Translations under genes and position numbers: made by a program
In this document: positions 54,890-64,000 of the stretch, one piece after another
Layout: every line of letters begins with the position of its first letter
How positions within the stretch are numbered: position 1 is the stretch's first letter
DNA from: Melieria omissa
Taxonomy: Eukaryota > Arthropoda > Insecta > Diptera > Ulidiidae
DNA length: 64,000 nucleotides
Assembly: GCA_963971225.1 (NCBI GenBank)
Contig: OZ020269.1
Coordinates: 106,401,486-106,465,485, forward strand
Reading direction: 5' to 3'
The notes under the pieces: model-generated
Told to the model about the DNA's origin: nothing
The model's input: the letters and a program-made list of their open reading frames with translations, nothing else
Database searches by the model: none

Positions 54890-57601
54890 GGGAATCTTTT
54901 AGGAGGAGGGAATCTTTTAGACGCTTCTGCGAGGACGTGAACGACGCGAACTCAGGCTGTAGGCTCCAAAAGATTCTGTCAACCGATAAACCATGTCCGA
55001 TTGGATCCTTGTCTAACGAACAGGGTGAACTCACAAATAGTGCGCAGGATACATTAGCCCTGCTCACTAAAGTCCATTTTCCGGGATCAGAAATAATAGA
55101 CGACCCCGACCATAATAACTATAGCGGCTGGCAGTCACACTGCCCCAGTAGGGATGATTGGAGATTGGCCAATCTCATCTGCGTTCGATTGTAGAATGGG
55201 CGATAGGAACGTTCTCCCCGTACAAGGCGGCGGGAAAGGATAAAATCTTCCCGGCGCTGTTACAAAGAGGACCAGACAGTCTGTTGCCCATTCTTTCGAA
55301 AATATACACATGCAGTTTGGCGCTTGGCTACGTTCCGGAGGTGTGGAGAACAGTGAATGTTGTCTACCTTCCTAAAGCCGGAAAGTCAAACAAAAAGGAT
55401 CCAAAGTCCTTCAGGCCTATAAGCTTGATGTCATGTGTACTTAAGGGTATGGAGAAGGTAATAGAGAGATACCTCAGAGACGAAGTCCTTATCCGAAATC
55501 CTCTAAGTGCACACCAACATGCTTACCGAAAAGGCAGGTCTACGGGAACAGCCCTATCTGCCCTGGTCAGCAAAATCGAAAAATCCCTTGACGAGAAAGA
55601 AATCTGTTTAGTAGGTTTCCTAGACATAGAGGGGGCTTTCAACAACACCACCTATGAAGCTATAGGATCTGCTTTAGAGGTATTTCAAGTGCCGACTGCA
55701 CTTATAAGGTGGATCTCCACGATGCTCAAAAGCAGACTAATACAGTCCGACTTAAATGGCATCAAGATCCTAGCCAGAACGGTCCGGGGCTGTCCCCAGG
55801 GGGGCGTACTATCTCCTCTACTCTGGTCCATGGTCATTAACGGATTAATCCGCATCCTCTCGGATCGAGGCTATGACGTTATTGCCTATGCTGATGACCT
55901 GGTTATTGCGGTTAGAGGCAAAGACGGGCAGACCGTCTCTGATCTACTACAGGGTGCAATAAAAATTGTACAGAACTGGTGCGCCCAGCAGAATCTATCG
56001 GTAAACCCTGATAAGACAATCTTCGTACCGTTCACACTCAAAAGGAAATATGACCTGAGACCGATAAAGGTTTTTGGCAAAGATGTAGGCTTCGTAAAAG
56101 AAGCCAAATACCTTGGGGTAACTCTAGACAGTAAATTGAACTGGAAACCTCACATGAATCGTACTATTCAGAAGGCGGGCAACGCTCTCTGGACTTGTAA
56201 ACGAATCTGTGGCAAAAACTGGGGAACGAAACCGATATGGCTTCAAAAAATCTACACCCTAGTCATCCTCCCCATTATCACCTATGGGGCGATAGTATGG
56301 TGGAAAAAAACCACAGAGAAAACGACTGCGAACAGACTGGAACGGTTGCAAAGAGTAATTAACTCCTGCATCACTGGCTGCCTTCGCACGACGCCAACAG
56401 CTGCCCTCAATGTACTATTGGGAGTTTTGCCGTTGGACCTAACCGTACAAATGAATGCGGTCATTAGTACACATAGACTGATGCATAGTGGATTCATACC
56501 ACAGGATCTACATGCAAGCGGTCACCGCTCCATTGTTAAAGAACGGAGGCGAGACGGAAGCTTTTGGTTGCCTCTTGACTCAATGCCTCCGCGACACATC
56601 TTTGACAGGAAATATAAGACACATATTCCTAACAGAATAGACTGGGACAATTCAAAAATCAGTCTTACCTGTGATGACATTATCTGGTACACTGATGGAT
56701 CCAAGACTGGAGAAGGCACAGGATCTGGGATATATAGTTCCAGTACCCAAATGTCAGTCAGCCTTGGTAGTTTGGCAACCGTCTTCCAAGCGGAAGTCTG
56801 TGCTATCAATCAGTGTGCCAGAGAAATTCTGAACCTTCACCCTCATCGGAAAAGGATTATCATAAGAAAGACAGCCAGGCCGCAATAAGAGCCTTGCACG
56901 CGTCGACATTTACCTCTAAGTTGGTATGGGAGACAGCTAATCTTCTCCAACAACTATCAACAGGAAATCGAGTAATAGTACACTGGATCCCAGCACATTG
57001 CGGCTATGACGGTAATGAGGATGCAGACAGATTGGCAAGGGAGGGAGCTGGAAAGCGACCATTTGGACCCGAACCGATCTTAGGTGTCAGCAAATCTCAT
57101 TACAAAGGTTGTATTAAGCAAGAATACTTGATCAAAGCAAATGCAAGATGGTCAAAATCAATTGGTATGGAATGTACCAAAGCCTTTTTCCCGCGATACT
57201 TAAGCAGAAATGCAAAGTTTCTCCTACGCTTGAGCAGACCGGAACTAAAACTCATGACAGGAGTAATCAGCGGACACTGTCTGCTAAACAAACATAAGAC
57301 CCGTCTGAAATTAACAGACAGTGAAATATGTAGATTTTGCATGGAGGATGACGAGACTTCCATACACCTGATAACTGAATGCCCGGCCTTAGTCCATGCA
57401 AGAAAGCAGGCACTAGGCAAGGAAATATTACAGACTACTCATCTGTCTGAAATTGATCTCGCAAGAATTAAAATGTTCTTTGAGAAAATAGGGGGAAATA
57501 GTCTCTTCCAGTACTGAACTCGGGCAAGGCACAATAGTTCAAAATGAACGCAGTGCCATAGACAGCCAATGTCTAGCCCCAATCAATCTTAATCTTAATC
57601 T
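54890..57601 (+). mobile_element. LOA-like LINE (RT plus RNase H), frameshifted
   Basis: A 5'-truncated retrotransposon is flanked by TAATCGGGGCTGA (54877-54889 and 57602-57614). A first frame near 54.9-55.18 kb is the region before the reverse transcriptase. The main frame, 55158-56888, carries YKAAGKDKIFPALLQ, the motif A FLDIEGAFNN, RGCPQGGVLSPLLWS and the catalytic box AYADDLVIAV. An RNase H domain starts at WYTDGSKTGEGTG. A frameshift near 56.86 kb moves DSQAAIRALHA and VHWIPAHCGYDGNEDADRLA into the frame that ends at 57517, with a knuckle CRFCMEDDETSIHLITEC. The 3' tail is (CTTAAT)n. There are at least two frameshifts, so it is inactive. Clade by motif order; R1 group is the alternative. 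Confidence 0.88.
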
Positions 57602-58086
57602 TAATCGGGGCTGATGGATGAGTATAGCGCGGAGCATGAACTCTACTCTGATCTAGAGCGAAGTGTAACAAGGCACAACAACGAACTGAGGAACCGACTC
57701 AGTCCGACTCAGTCCCTGTGGACTCTGCGTCGAGCCTCTGAGGACTCAGAGGACTCTGCAAAACAGAACTTTGCACATTCTGGAGTTCTAATGGGGCACT
57801 TTGCCATCGGTTTGTTTGCGAAAAGATCAGGTTTGCCTCATTGGGATCACTGTTCCAGCTGCAACGACGAGGCAGACATAAAGTCTGTGTGAATGCCCGG
57901 CACTTCAAAACATATGACACTGCTTTTTAGGGGTATTGGACGTTTGGGGATCTGGGCATTGGAAGCCTGAATCAACCGCTAAGAACACAATATAGTTAAC
58001 AAAGGCCAACTTTCTTTTGGGCATCACAATGTGTCTTTGAGGCCTCCGAGAGTAAGTACTAATAGAATGAAGATATCTAACCTAAC
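57602..58086 (+). mobile_element. older LINE, 3' part (zinc knuckle and 3' UTR)
   Basis: After the insertion the host element continues with VLMGHFAIGLFAKRSGLPHWDHCSSCNDEADIKSV, matching the LTGHxxIGxHxxRxGLxxxxxCxxCxDExE tail. The 3' UTR contains ATCACAATGTGTCTTTGAGGCCTCCGAG and ends TATCTAACCTAACC. This closely parallels the 3' UTR of the LINE at 45.4 kb, so both belong to one lineage with a (CTAAC)n tail. Confidence 0.7.
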
Positions 58087-58094
58087 CTTTTCTA

Positions 58095-59110
58095 GGTAGA
58101 AAAGTGGGAATAGCGTCCCCAATGCCGAACTCACTTGGACCATAAAGGTCCATTGTGATACCAAAAAATAAGGCTTCTCACTCCTTGAACCAATTTGAGC
58201 TTCTTATGGAGCCTAGTAGACCGTAAGTAGCTCTATCACCTGGATGTCTCTAAATTGAAGGAGAAAAAGCTTGGGAAACTTCTGATGAGTCTTTTTTTGT
58301 ATATAATACATATATGTAGGTAGATAGGTAGAAGTTACTTCCCCAATTAATTAATAAGGGATACCACAATCAATCGAGCTTAAGTCCGCTCACTCATTGA
58401 ACCAATTTGAGCTTCACACGGAGCCTAGTAGACAGTAAATAGTTCTATCAGCTGGATACTTTTAGATTCTCGAAGAAAAAGTTTCCCAGATGTGTCTTTC
58501 TTCTTCTTGATAATATAAGTAGATAGGTAGAAGTGAGTACCCCAAGGCGAAGCCTAATTAGGAATCAATCGAGCTTAAGTCCGCTCACTTATTGAACAAA
58601 TTTGAGCTTCTCACGGAGCCTAGTAGACGGTAAATAGTTCTATCAGCTGGATACCTCTATCTAGATTCTCGAAGAAAGAGTTTCCTAGATTTGTCTTTCT
58701 TCTTCTAGATAATATAAATAGATAGGTAGAAGTGACTACCCTAAGGCGGAGCGAGCTTAGACCATAAAGGCTCATTAGAATACCACAATCAATCGAGCTT
58801 AAGTCCTCTGACTCATTGAACCAGGCTCAATGCTCAAGATTTAAGCGAAGCCTAGTAGATTATGAATAGTTTTATCCACTATATCCCCTAGTTTGAAGGT
58901 TCCCAGGTGAGTCTTCCTTTCTTTAGATGATATGTAGATGAGTAGGTAAATGGGTAGAAGTGACTACCCCAAGACGGATCCTAACTAGGCCATAAAGATC
59001 CATTGTGATGCCACAAACAATCATGCTTGGGAACCGCTTCAAACCGCAAACCGCGGAAGCCTAGTAGATTGTGAAAAGTTTTATCGGCTGGATACCTTAG
59101 ATTGTTGAAG
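58095..59110. repeat. tandem repeat of about 195-232 bp, five units
   Basis: GCCTAGTAGA occurs at 58211, 58423, 58618, 58850 and 59059. Each unit has the same order: ATTGAACCAATTTGAGCTT, GCCTAGTAGA, TAGTTYTATCAGCTGGATAC, a TCTTTCTTCTT box, GATAGGTAGAAGTGACTACCCCAAGGCG, then ACCATAAAGGTCCATTGTGATACCACAATCAATCGAGCTTAAG in parts. Outer units are more diverged. It sits between two LINE fragments and may derive from a LINE 3' UTR. Confidence 0.8.
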
Positions 59111-59279
59111 AAGAGGATGAATTATCTGGGTAACTTCTTCGACAATCGAAGAAGGATGAATTACCTGGGTAACTTCTTCTTCGACAATCGAAGGTGCCCA
59201 GGTAATTCATCTTTCTTCTGGTTAAAGCAGGACAAGTGCATAGAAGGTGACATGGATTTCCTTCCTCTTCCTCGTCCAT
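59111..59279 (-). mobile_element. LINE zinc-knuckle fragment with short duplication
   Basis: Minus-strand translation begins MDEEEEGNPCHLLCTCPALTRRKMNYLG, the end of a CxxCxDEEEExxxHLLCxCPAL knuckle. Downstream the peptide repeats FDCRRRSYPGNSS and FDCRRSYPDNSS, from a tandem duplication of GAAGAAGGATGAATTACCTGGGTAACTTC (two and a half copies at about 59.10-59.21 kb). Confidence 0.6.
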
Positions 59280-60999
59280 AAAGCAAAGACAGAACTGAAT
59301 TCTAACTTAACCTAAACTAACCTAACCAAATCAAATCCAACCAAATCAAACCTAACCTTAAATTAGCCAAGATTTCAAGCTGAGAACTGACAATAAAGAT
59401 GTTCTTCACTATTGGCCGCAACACCCGTTGACTTTATTCTTGAATCCTTTTCCATCGTTTGCGTAAATCTCAATTTTGCGTTGCAAAATATCTCGTCCGT
59501 TACATTTTGCTTTTTATGCGCAAATTATTTATGGACATTTCTAATAAGCTTTCAATGCATTCTTCCCCCCTCGCACTGCAACTAAACAATAAGTGCAGCC
59601 AACTAAATTGAGGAAACTGCAGGGAGAACTGAAGTAAAGCGTTGCGCATGTTTGCGTTGCAATTTTTGATTTTCGACTCGAAGTAACAAATGCCACCGAA
59701 ACTTTCTGATAGGGGATTGAAAAATCGCTTTGAATTTTTACCACTTGGAGGGGATCGATAAAGCGGCGAGCTGGGGGCAAATGACAGCGGAGCGGAGTGG
59801 AAGTGTGCTTCCAGCAAACTTGTGGGGAAACTTTGTTTGAGTTTTTGTTGTTGTATTTGTATGTGCTTTGAGGAATAGTGCAGCACATAAAATGGCTTAC
59901 TTAAAAGTGGACTGTCAGCATGCGAACTGAATTATGACAGGTCAAGGATTGCTTACCAAATGCAAGCTAACACACACACGCAGAGACACACACAGACACA
60001 GCGTGACACGACAATTCCATGCAATGTGTAATTGCATTTGCCGCTGGCAATGTGCGTGTGTGTGTTCGCAAAGCAGATAACGCACACTTAAGTAAAACTC
60101 CCCCAATGCGCAAACGAACGAGCGATTTGGCAATTTTTGTTGTTGTTTTGGGAAATAAAGAAATCATTGGGCATGCAACGCGCTTGAAGGGATGCTGTGC
60201 TAAAGCACAGAGTTTATTAGTGTTTTACAAAAAATAAAAAAATTCAGAAAATATATAAAAAATTATTTATATATAAAAAAACATAAAATCTAACTTTCCC
60301 GCTTGTTTGATTATCCTAAAACTTGTACTCCAGCCACCAGCGTTCGTTGCAAACTAATCCATTGTGTGTACTCAACTTTGGAACTCAGTTGCCTATTTGG
60401 GTGTGTGTGTGTGTGTCTGTGTAAGTGTATGAGTCTGTATGAAATCAAAGTTTGTTGCCGCTTTTATGAATGCACCGCTGCTTAAAGTGTCCGCCAACAT
60501 ATTCCTTTTCTTGTCTCGAGTCCTTGCGTCCTCTCAGTGCCCTCTCTGTCCCTCTTTGTGCCCTCAAGTTGCCCTCATCTATTTTATTTCACTTCCAGCT
60601 GAATACGCAAATTGTAAAACATCTCCCCAATGCATTTGCAATTTTTCGTATGCTCTCCTTTCACCTCACTACTGTTCGTCCATTTTTATACTTTTACAAA
60701 ACAAAAAACTATAAAAAAATAAAAAAAAACTACAAATATAAAAATGCAGCAAATAAACAGCAAATGGAAATGAAACGCAACGAACGTCTCACTCAATCAT
60801 GCAAGAAATCTTAAAATTTTATTTTGTTTCCATGGAAATTGCAAGCAATGAACAGAAGCAGCAACAACTACAACAACAGAAGAAAGGGAAATGCTGCACC
60901 AAATGTTTGCATAAAAAGTTTAGCTGTACTTGAGTGAAGTGTAGCTGGGGATTTGTTTAAAGTTTGTGGGTAAATATTTCAACTACTTGAAGCCGAGAG
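59280..60999. other. intergenic with CA-rich tracts
   Basis: AACCTAA/AACCAAATC-type words lie at 59.31-59.36 kb. CA-rich tracts are at 59.97-60.0 kb and a (GT)n run at about 60401-60418. No domain is found in the frames of 60-128 codons in this stretch. Confidence 0.45.
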
Positions 61000-61006
61000 T
61001 ATAAAA
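61000..61006 (+). promoter_or_regulatory. TATA box candidate
   Basis: TATAAAA preceded by GAGAG and about 95 bases upstream of a short frame that looks like a signal peptide. The following TTCACATTCACAATTCTTC could hold the start of transcription. Suggestive only. Confidence 0.3.
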
Positions 61007-61100
61007 ATGTCTAAAGTTGAAAGATTCACATTCACAATTCTTCAAAAGTGTGAAGTGAAAGTTTTCAATCATCTCCAGGACCAAGAAAAGAACAAAGTTA

Positions 61101-61172
61101 ATGCTCCAAGTTGCTTCTTGTGTACTCCTTTTCTTGTATATTATTTCATTTAATTGTTGTTGGATATACTAA
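61101..61172 (+). CDS. possible small secreted-peptide exon
   Basis: A 23-codon frame, MLQVASCVLLFLYIISFNCC followed by WIY and a stop, has the build of a signal peptide: a hydrophobic core and small or polar residues at the end. It follows a TATA box at 61000 at a distance normal for small fly secretory genes. The stop falls at once, so a gene would need splicing. A TTTCTCCTTCCAG acceptor-like site lies at about 61217-61227, with a short basic frame after it, but no good donor was found. It may be chance. Confidence 0.2.
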   Translation: MLQVASCVLLFLYIISFNCCWIY

Positions 61173-61876
61173 AAAAAATAAGAAAATTTATGTGCACAAA
61201 AAATAGGAAAATATTTCTCCTTCCAGAAACGCGTACTTCTTGGTAGTCGAAAAGGATTAAAAAAAAAGAATGTATCGAAAAAAGTCGTCGTTTGTATTTA
61301 AGCAAAAAAAGCGGGGTTTTCAATTCTTTTTCGAAAGGAATATAAAACTACAAAAGCTTACAATTTGGTAATTTTAGTACTGAAAGTACACCAAAGGGAA
61401 AGTAAGTCTTCTTATTTTCTATATTCTTAATTGTGGTCCTGAATGTAAGACCACAGATAACTCACTAAGCTCAAAGTTGTAATTCAGAGCTTGAAAATTA
61501 AGTGCCGTTTTCATCGCATGAAAATTGAAATCTACTTGATAGCCATCATCTCATCTGTGGTAAGATCTAAAAACATATTTAATAATATCGGCGATTTTTA
61601 GTAATAAATTACAGAAAGTATTAAAATTTGTGTCTTGTTTGAATCACGGAATGTTAATGGAAACAAGGAGGCCAATTCTTTCGTAACAGCGCTCAATCTT
61701 AATAATCATAAAGGGCTTAGGACCTAAGAAATGGACCCAGAACTTAAAGTACTATGACGATATCTCAGTTTACGCGTATTTTGATAGAAAATGAAAGGCT
61801 CAAATGGAGCCTAAATGATTTAATATCAGCTGCAAAAGATTAGCGATTTGACGACTAGTTAGAACAGGAGACTGTC
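61173..61876. other. AT-rich intergenic
   Basis: No gene is recognised. Composition is AT-rich with short A runs. Confidence 0.45.
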
Positions 61877-61948
61877 GCCTCGGTAGCCTAGCGTGACGTG
61901 CATTGGGCTCTCATCCCAGAGGTCGTGGGTTCAATTCCTACCTGGCTT
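61877..61948 (+). ncRNA. tRNA-like Pol III module (tRNA pseudogene or SINE head)
   Basis: GGTAGCCTAGCGTGACGTGC resembles a box A region and GGTTCAATTCC a box B. An anticodon-like arm TTGGG-CTCTCAT-CCCAG and a T-arm GTGGG-TTCAATT-CCTAC fold well. The acceptor ends do not pair and the D-arm is poor, so it is not a normal tRNA. A T5 run follows at once. The anticodon position would read CTC, but identity as tRNA-Glu is not supported by the rest of the sequence. Confidence 0.45.
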
Positions 61949-62400
61949 TTTCAGTTTTTCTCATTGTTTCACATCATTTTACCCAGTCAAGTCCTTCACT
62001 GTTGGACAAATTTCTATCCTTTTCATTTCAACTGGATTTTGTCACTTACTAACACTAACAGTGCCAATTCGGACTAACGGAAATATGTCGCAGCGTGTAC
62101 ATCATCCAAAACAAGTTCATCAAAGACACCAACCTTTGTGCCTGAGAAGAAAGACATCATTCAGAAGCCAAGTTTGAACTTGACTCAAATGAAGTTAGTA
62201 GGTATACCTAGTTACTGGATCTACTTTGTCTTATTCAAAGGCTAAAGTGGGTTGGAAATTGGTTGGTTGATCTATATGGATCAGAGTGAGCTTCCAGAAC
62301 ACTCTTGAAACTTTGTCTTGCCTCATTTTTTTTTTAATTTTTTGCCGAATAGATCAATCCTTGAAAAATTGTACTCGCATATGAAAGAACTAACAAGGTC
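61949..62400. other. intergenic, possibly SINE body
   Basis: Follows the tRNA-like module. A 94-codon frame overlaps the module and is not supported. No 3' terminal repeat was identified. Confidence 0.35.
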
Positions 62401-62404
62401 CCAC

Positions 62405-64000
62405 TGTTTTCCACAGGAGCTTTAAGTCAATGGGACCAATAAATAAATTTTCTCTTAACCCTTTGTTGACCTTATTAAATTTGTATGAAAAAATATTTGT
62501 CTAATTACATCACATTCGAAATGCTTTCACCATATTTTAAGTCAATGTACCTTATTCAAACTCTTAACCCATCGTTGACCCCGTTAGATTTCGATTTAAA
62601 AAAAAAATGAAAAAACAGGTGTTTTTTGTTTTGTTTGCATGTGTTTTTATCATTAAATTTAAACAAATTTCACAATACAAAGTTTAACCCATTGTTGGCT
62701 CTGTCAGATTTTGATTTTGGAAAAAATGAAAAAACCTACCCAAAGACCTATAAAATTGTGTCTCTCCATACAAACTCTTAACCCATGGTTGACCCAATTA
62801 GATTTCGATTTTTGAAAACGTGAAAAACAGGTGTTTTTATCATTTTCGAAGTCAAAAGGCCCATGAGATCATGTTTTTCACAGTTTCTCTACACAAACTT
62901 TTAACCCAGAGTTAGATTTTGATTTTCAAACCTGTCACACAACATTTTTTATTTATTGTTTAAATTTTAGTTTTTTTAAGCACACATATCGAATTATTTC
63001 ACATTTAAAGTGCTTTCACTAAGTTTGAGGTCAAAAGACCCATAAATTCTTGTTTCTCCTTACCAATTTTTAACCCATTGCTGACCCCGTTAGATTAAGA
63101 TTTTTGAAAAAAATGTCCCAAAAAAAGTGTCCCACTCAAAGTACTTTTACCTAAGGGTCAAAGGGTTTTACCAAAGGGTTTGAAGTCAAAAGGCCCATTA
63201 ATTCATGTTTTTTCACAATTGCTTCTTACAAACAGTAACCCGTCGTTGACTTCGTCAGATTTTTTATGAAAAAATACTCATCTTATTATTTCTCATTTGA
63301 AGTACTTTTTCCAAGTTTGAAGTCAAAAGGTGCACAAAATTTCTTCATAAAAACTCTTAACCCCTAATTCAATCTGCTAGAATTCGATATAAAGTTCAAT
63401 CTGCTAGAATTCGATATAAAGAAATGAGAAACACGTGTAAAATTATTTTTGATTTCAAGTGTTTTTACTAACTTTGAAGTCAATAGGCCCATAGTCTTCC
63501 CATATTCGAACCTTAACACATAGTTGACCACGTTAAAGTTTGATTTTCGAAAAATTATAAAAAAAACATGTAAAATTATTTTTGATTTCAAGTGTTTTCA
63601 CTAACTTTGAAGTCAAAAGGCCCATTGGTTCATGGTTTCTTTTCGTAGCCTTCCCGTATACGAACCTTAACCCATTCTTGACCACGTCAAATTTTGATTT
63701 TCGAAAAATTGAAAAACACGTGACCAATTTTTTTTTGATTTGGAGTACTTTTATCAAGTTTGAAATCAAAAGGACCATGAAATCGCGTTTCTTTAAACAA
63801 CACTTTAACGCATGTGTTGCTCCATTCGACCCCGAATTTCAAAAAATCCCGTCTTAGCGGAGGTTCATTTTTTAAAATGTATTTACAGTTCAAATTACAA
63901 TTTTCATATTTTTTGTAAATACGTATGAAATTATTTTTAATTTTTAATCCATGTTTTGTCGCTTTAGACCCTTTAAAGAATTTTACAAAATCCCGTCTTA
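62405..64000. repeat. diverged tandem repeat, TTAACCCATxGTTGACCCCGTTAGATTT family
   Basis: The box TTAACCCATYGTTGACC or a close variant recurs near 62457, 62567, 62684, 62778, 62903, 63067, 63235, 63356, 63513, 63665, 63806 and 63945 (spacing roughly 95-170 bp). Between boxes come a GATTTTTGAAAAAA-type A-rich segment, CACGTGT-like words, and TTTGAAGTCAAAAGGCCCAT. A sub-block, 63.4-63.6 kb, repeats AAATTATTTTTGATTTCAAGTGTTTT. The array runs off the right edge. Coding frames in it are shadows. Confidence 0.8.

Noticed and set aside
60303..60814. Three frames of 60-114 codons at 60.3-60.8 kb
   Set aside because: They overlap in different phases and include CA/GT tracts and C-rich simple sequence. 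No recognisable domain or splice structure.
1..64000. CRISPR arrays, rRNA, bacterial operons
   Set aside because: No short identical repeats with unique spacers, no rRNA words and no Shine-Dalgarno-led gene strings. The tRNA genes and introns are eukaryotic.

Overview
The window is eukaryotic nuclear DNA, most likely from a higher fly (Brachycera) and plausibly a tephritid fruit fly. This rests on a CYP6G-type P450 pair with short GT-AG introns, eukaryotic tRNA genes with internal Pol III boxes and downstream T-runs, many non-LTR and DNA transposon remnants, TTG/CAA and CA/TG simple repeats, and high AT content. The genus is an inference. No rRNA, CRISPR or bacterial-type operon is visible.

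Layout. 0-2.7 kb: tRNA-Lys, tRNA-Ile and a second tRNA-Lys around a decayed piggyBac-like element. 4.4-6.9 kb: two LINE remnants and an AT-rich repeat. 7.1-12 kb: a GC-rich block that may be a 5' exon or promoter, then about 3.6 kb of purine-rich satellite. 12-17.7 kb: GC-richer unique DNA plus decayed LINEs, one carrying a small hAT-like MITE. 17.8-23.3 kb: diverged repeats, TTAA-flanked MITEs, a mariner remnant and TTG-rich sequence. 23.4-33.7 kb: six tRNA genes (Asn, Asn, Asp, Asp, Asn, Arg) interspersed with DNA transposons, including a piggyBac element with both ends and a broken transposase. 35.2-43.5 kb: two intact tandem cytochrome P450 genes on the minus strand and a third gene reduced to its 5' end, separated by LINE and Ty3/gypsy fragments. 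44.5-46.4 kb: a 0.9-kb hexanucleotide array joined to a LINE 3' end. 47.9-53 kb: a three-level nest (RTE-like LINE, a second LINE, a tRNA-derived SINE). 54.7-59.3 kb: a LOA-like LINE inserted in an older LINE, followed by a roughly 210-bp tandem repeat. 59.3-64 kb: mostly unannotated sequence with a tRNA-like Pol III module and a tandem repeat running off the window end.

The only protein-coding genes I consider intact and cellular are the two P450s (507 aa each, three exons with identical coding lengths). They are microsomal mono-oxygenases of the type linked to xenobiotic and insecticide metabolism. The surrounding LINE and gypsy fragments recur at equivalent positions, so the array probably grew by segmental duplication that carried these transposon pieces along. 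Nearly everything else is tRNA genes, transposon remains or satellites. Coordinates of degenerate elements are approximate; tRNA ends, P450 exons and clear terminal repeats were read base by base.
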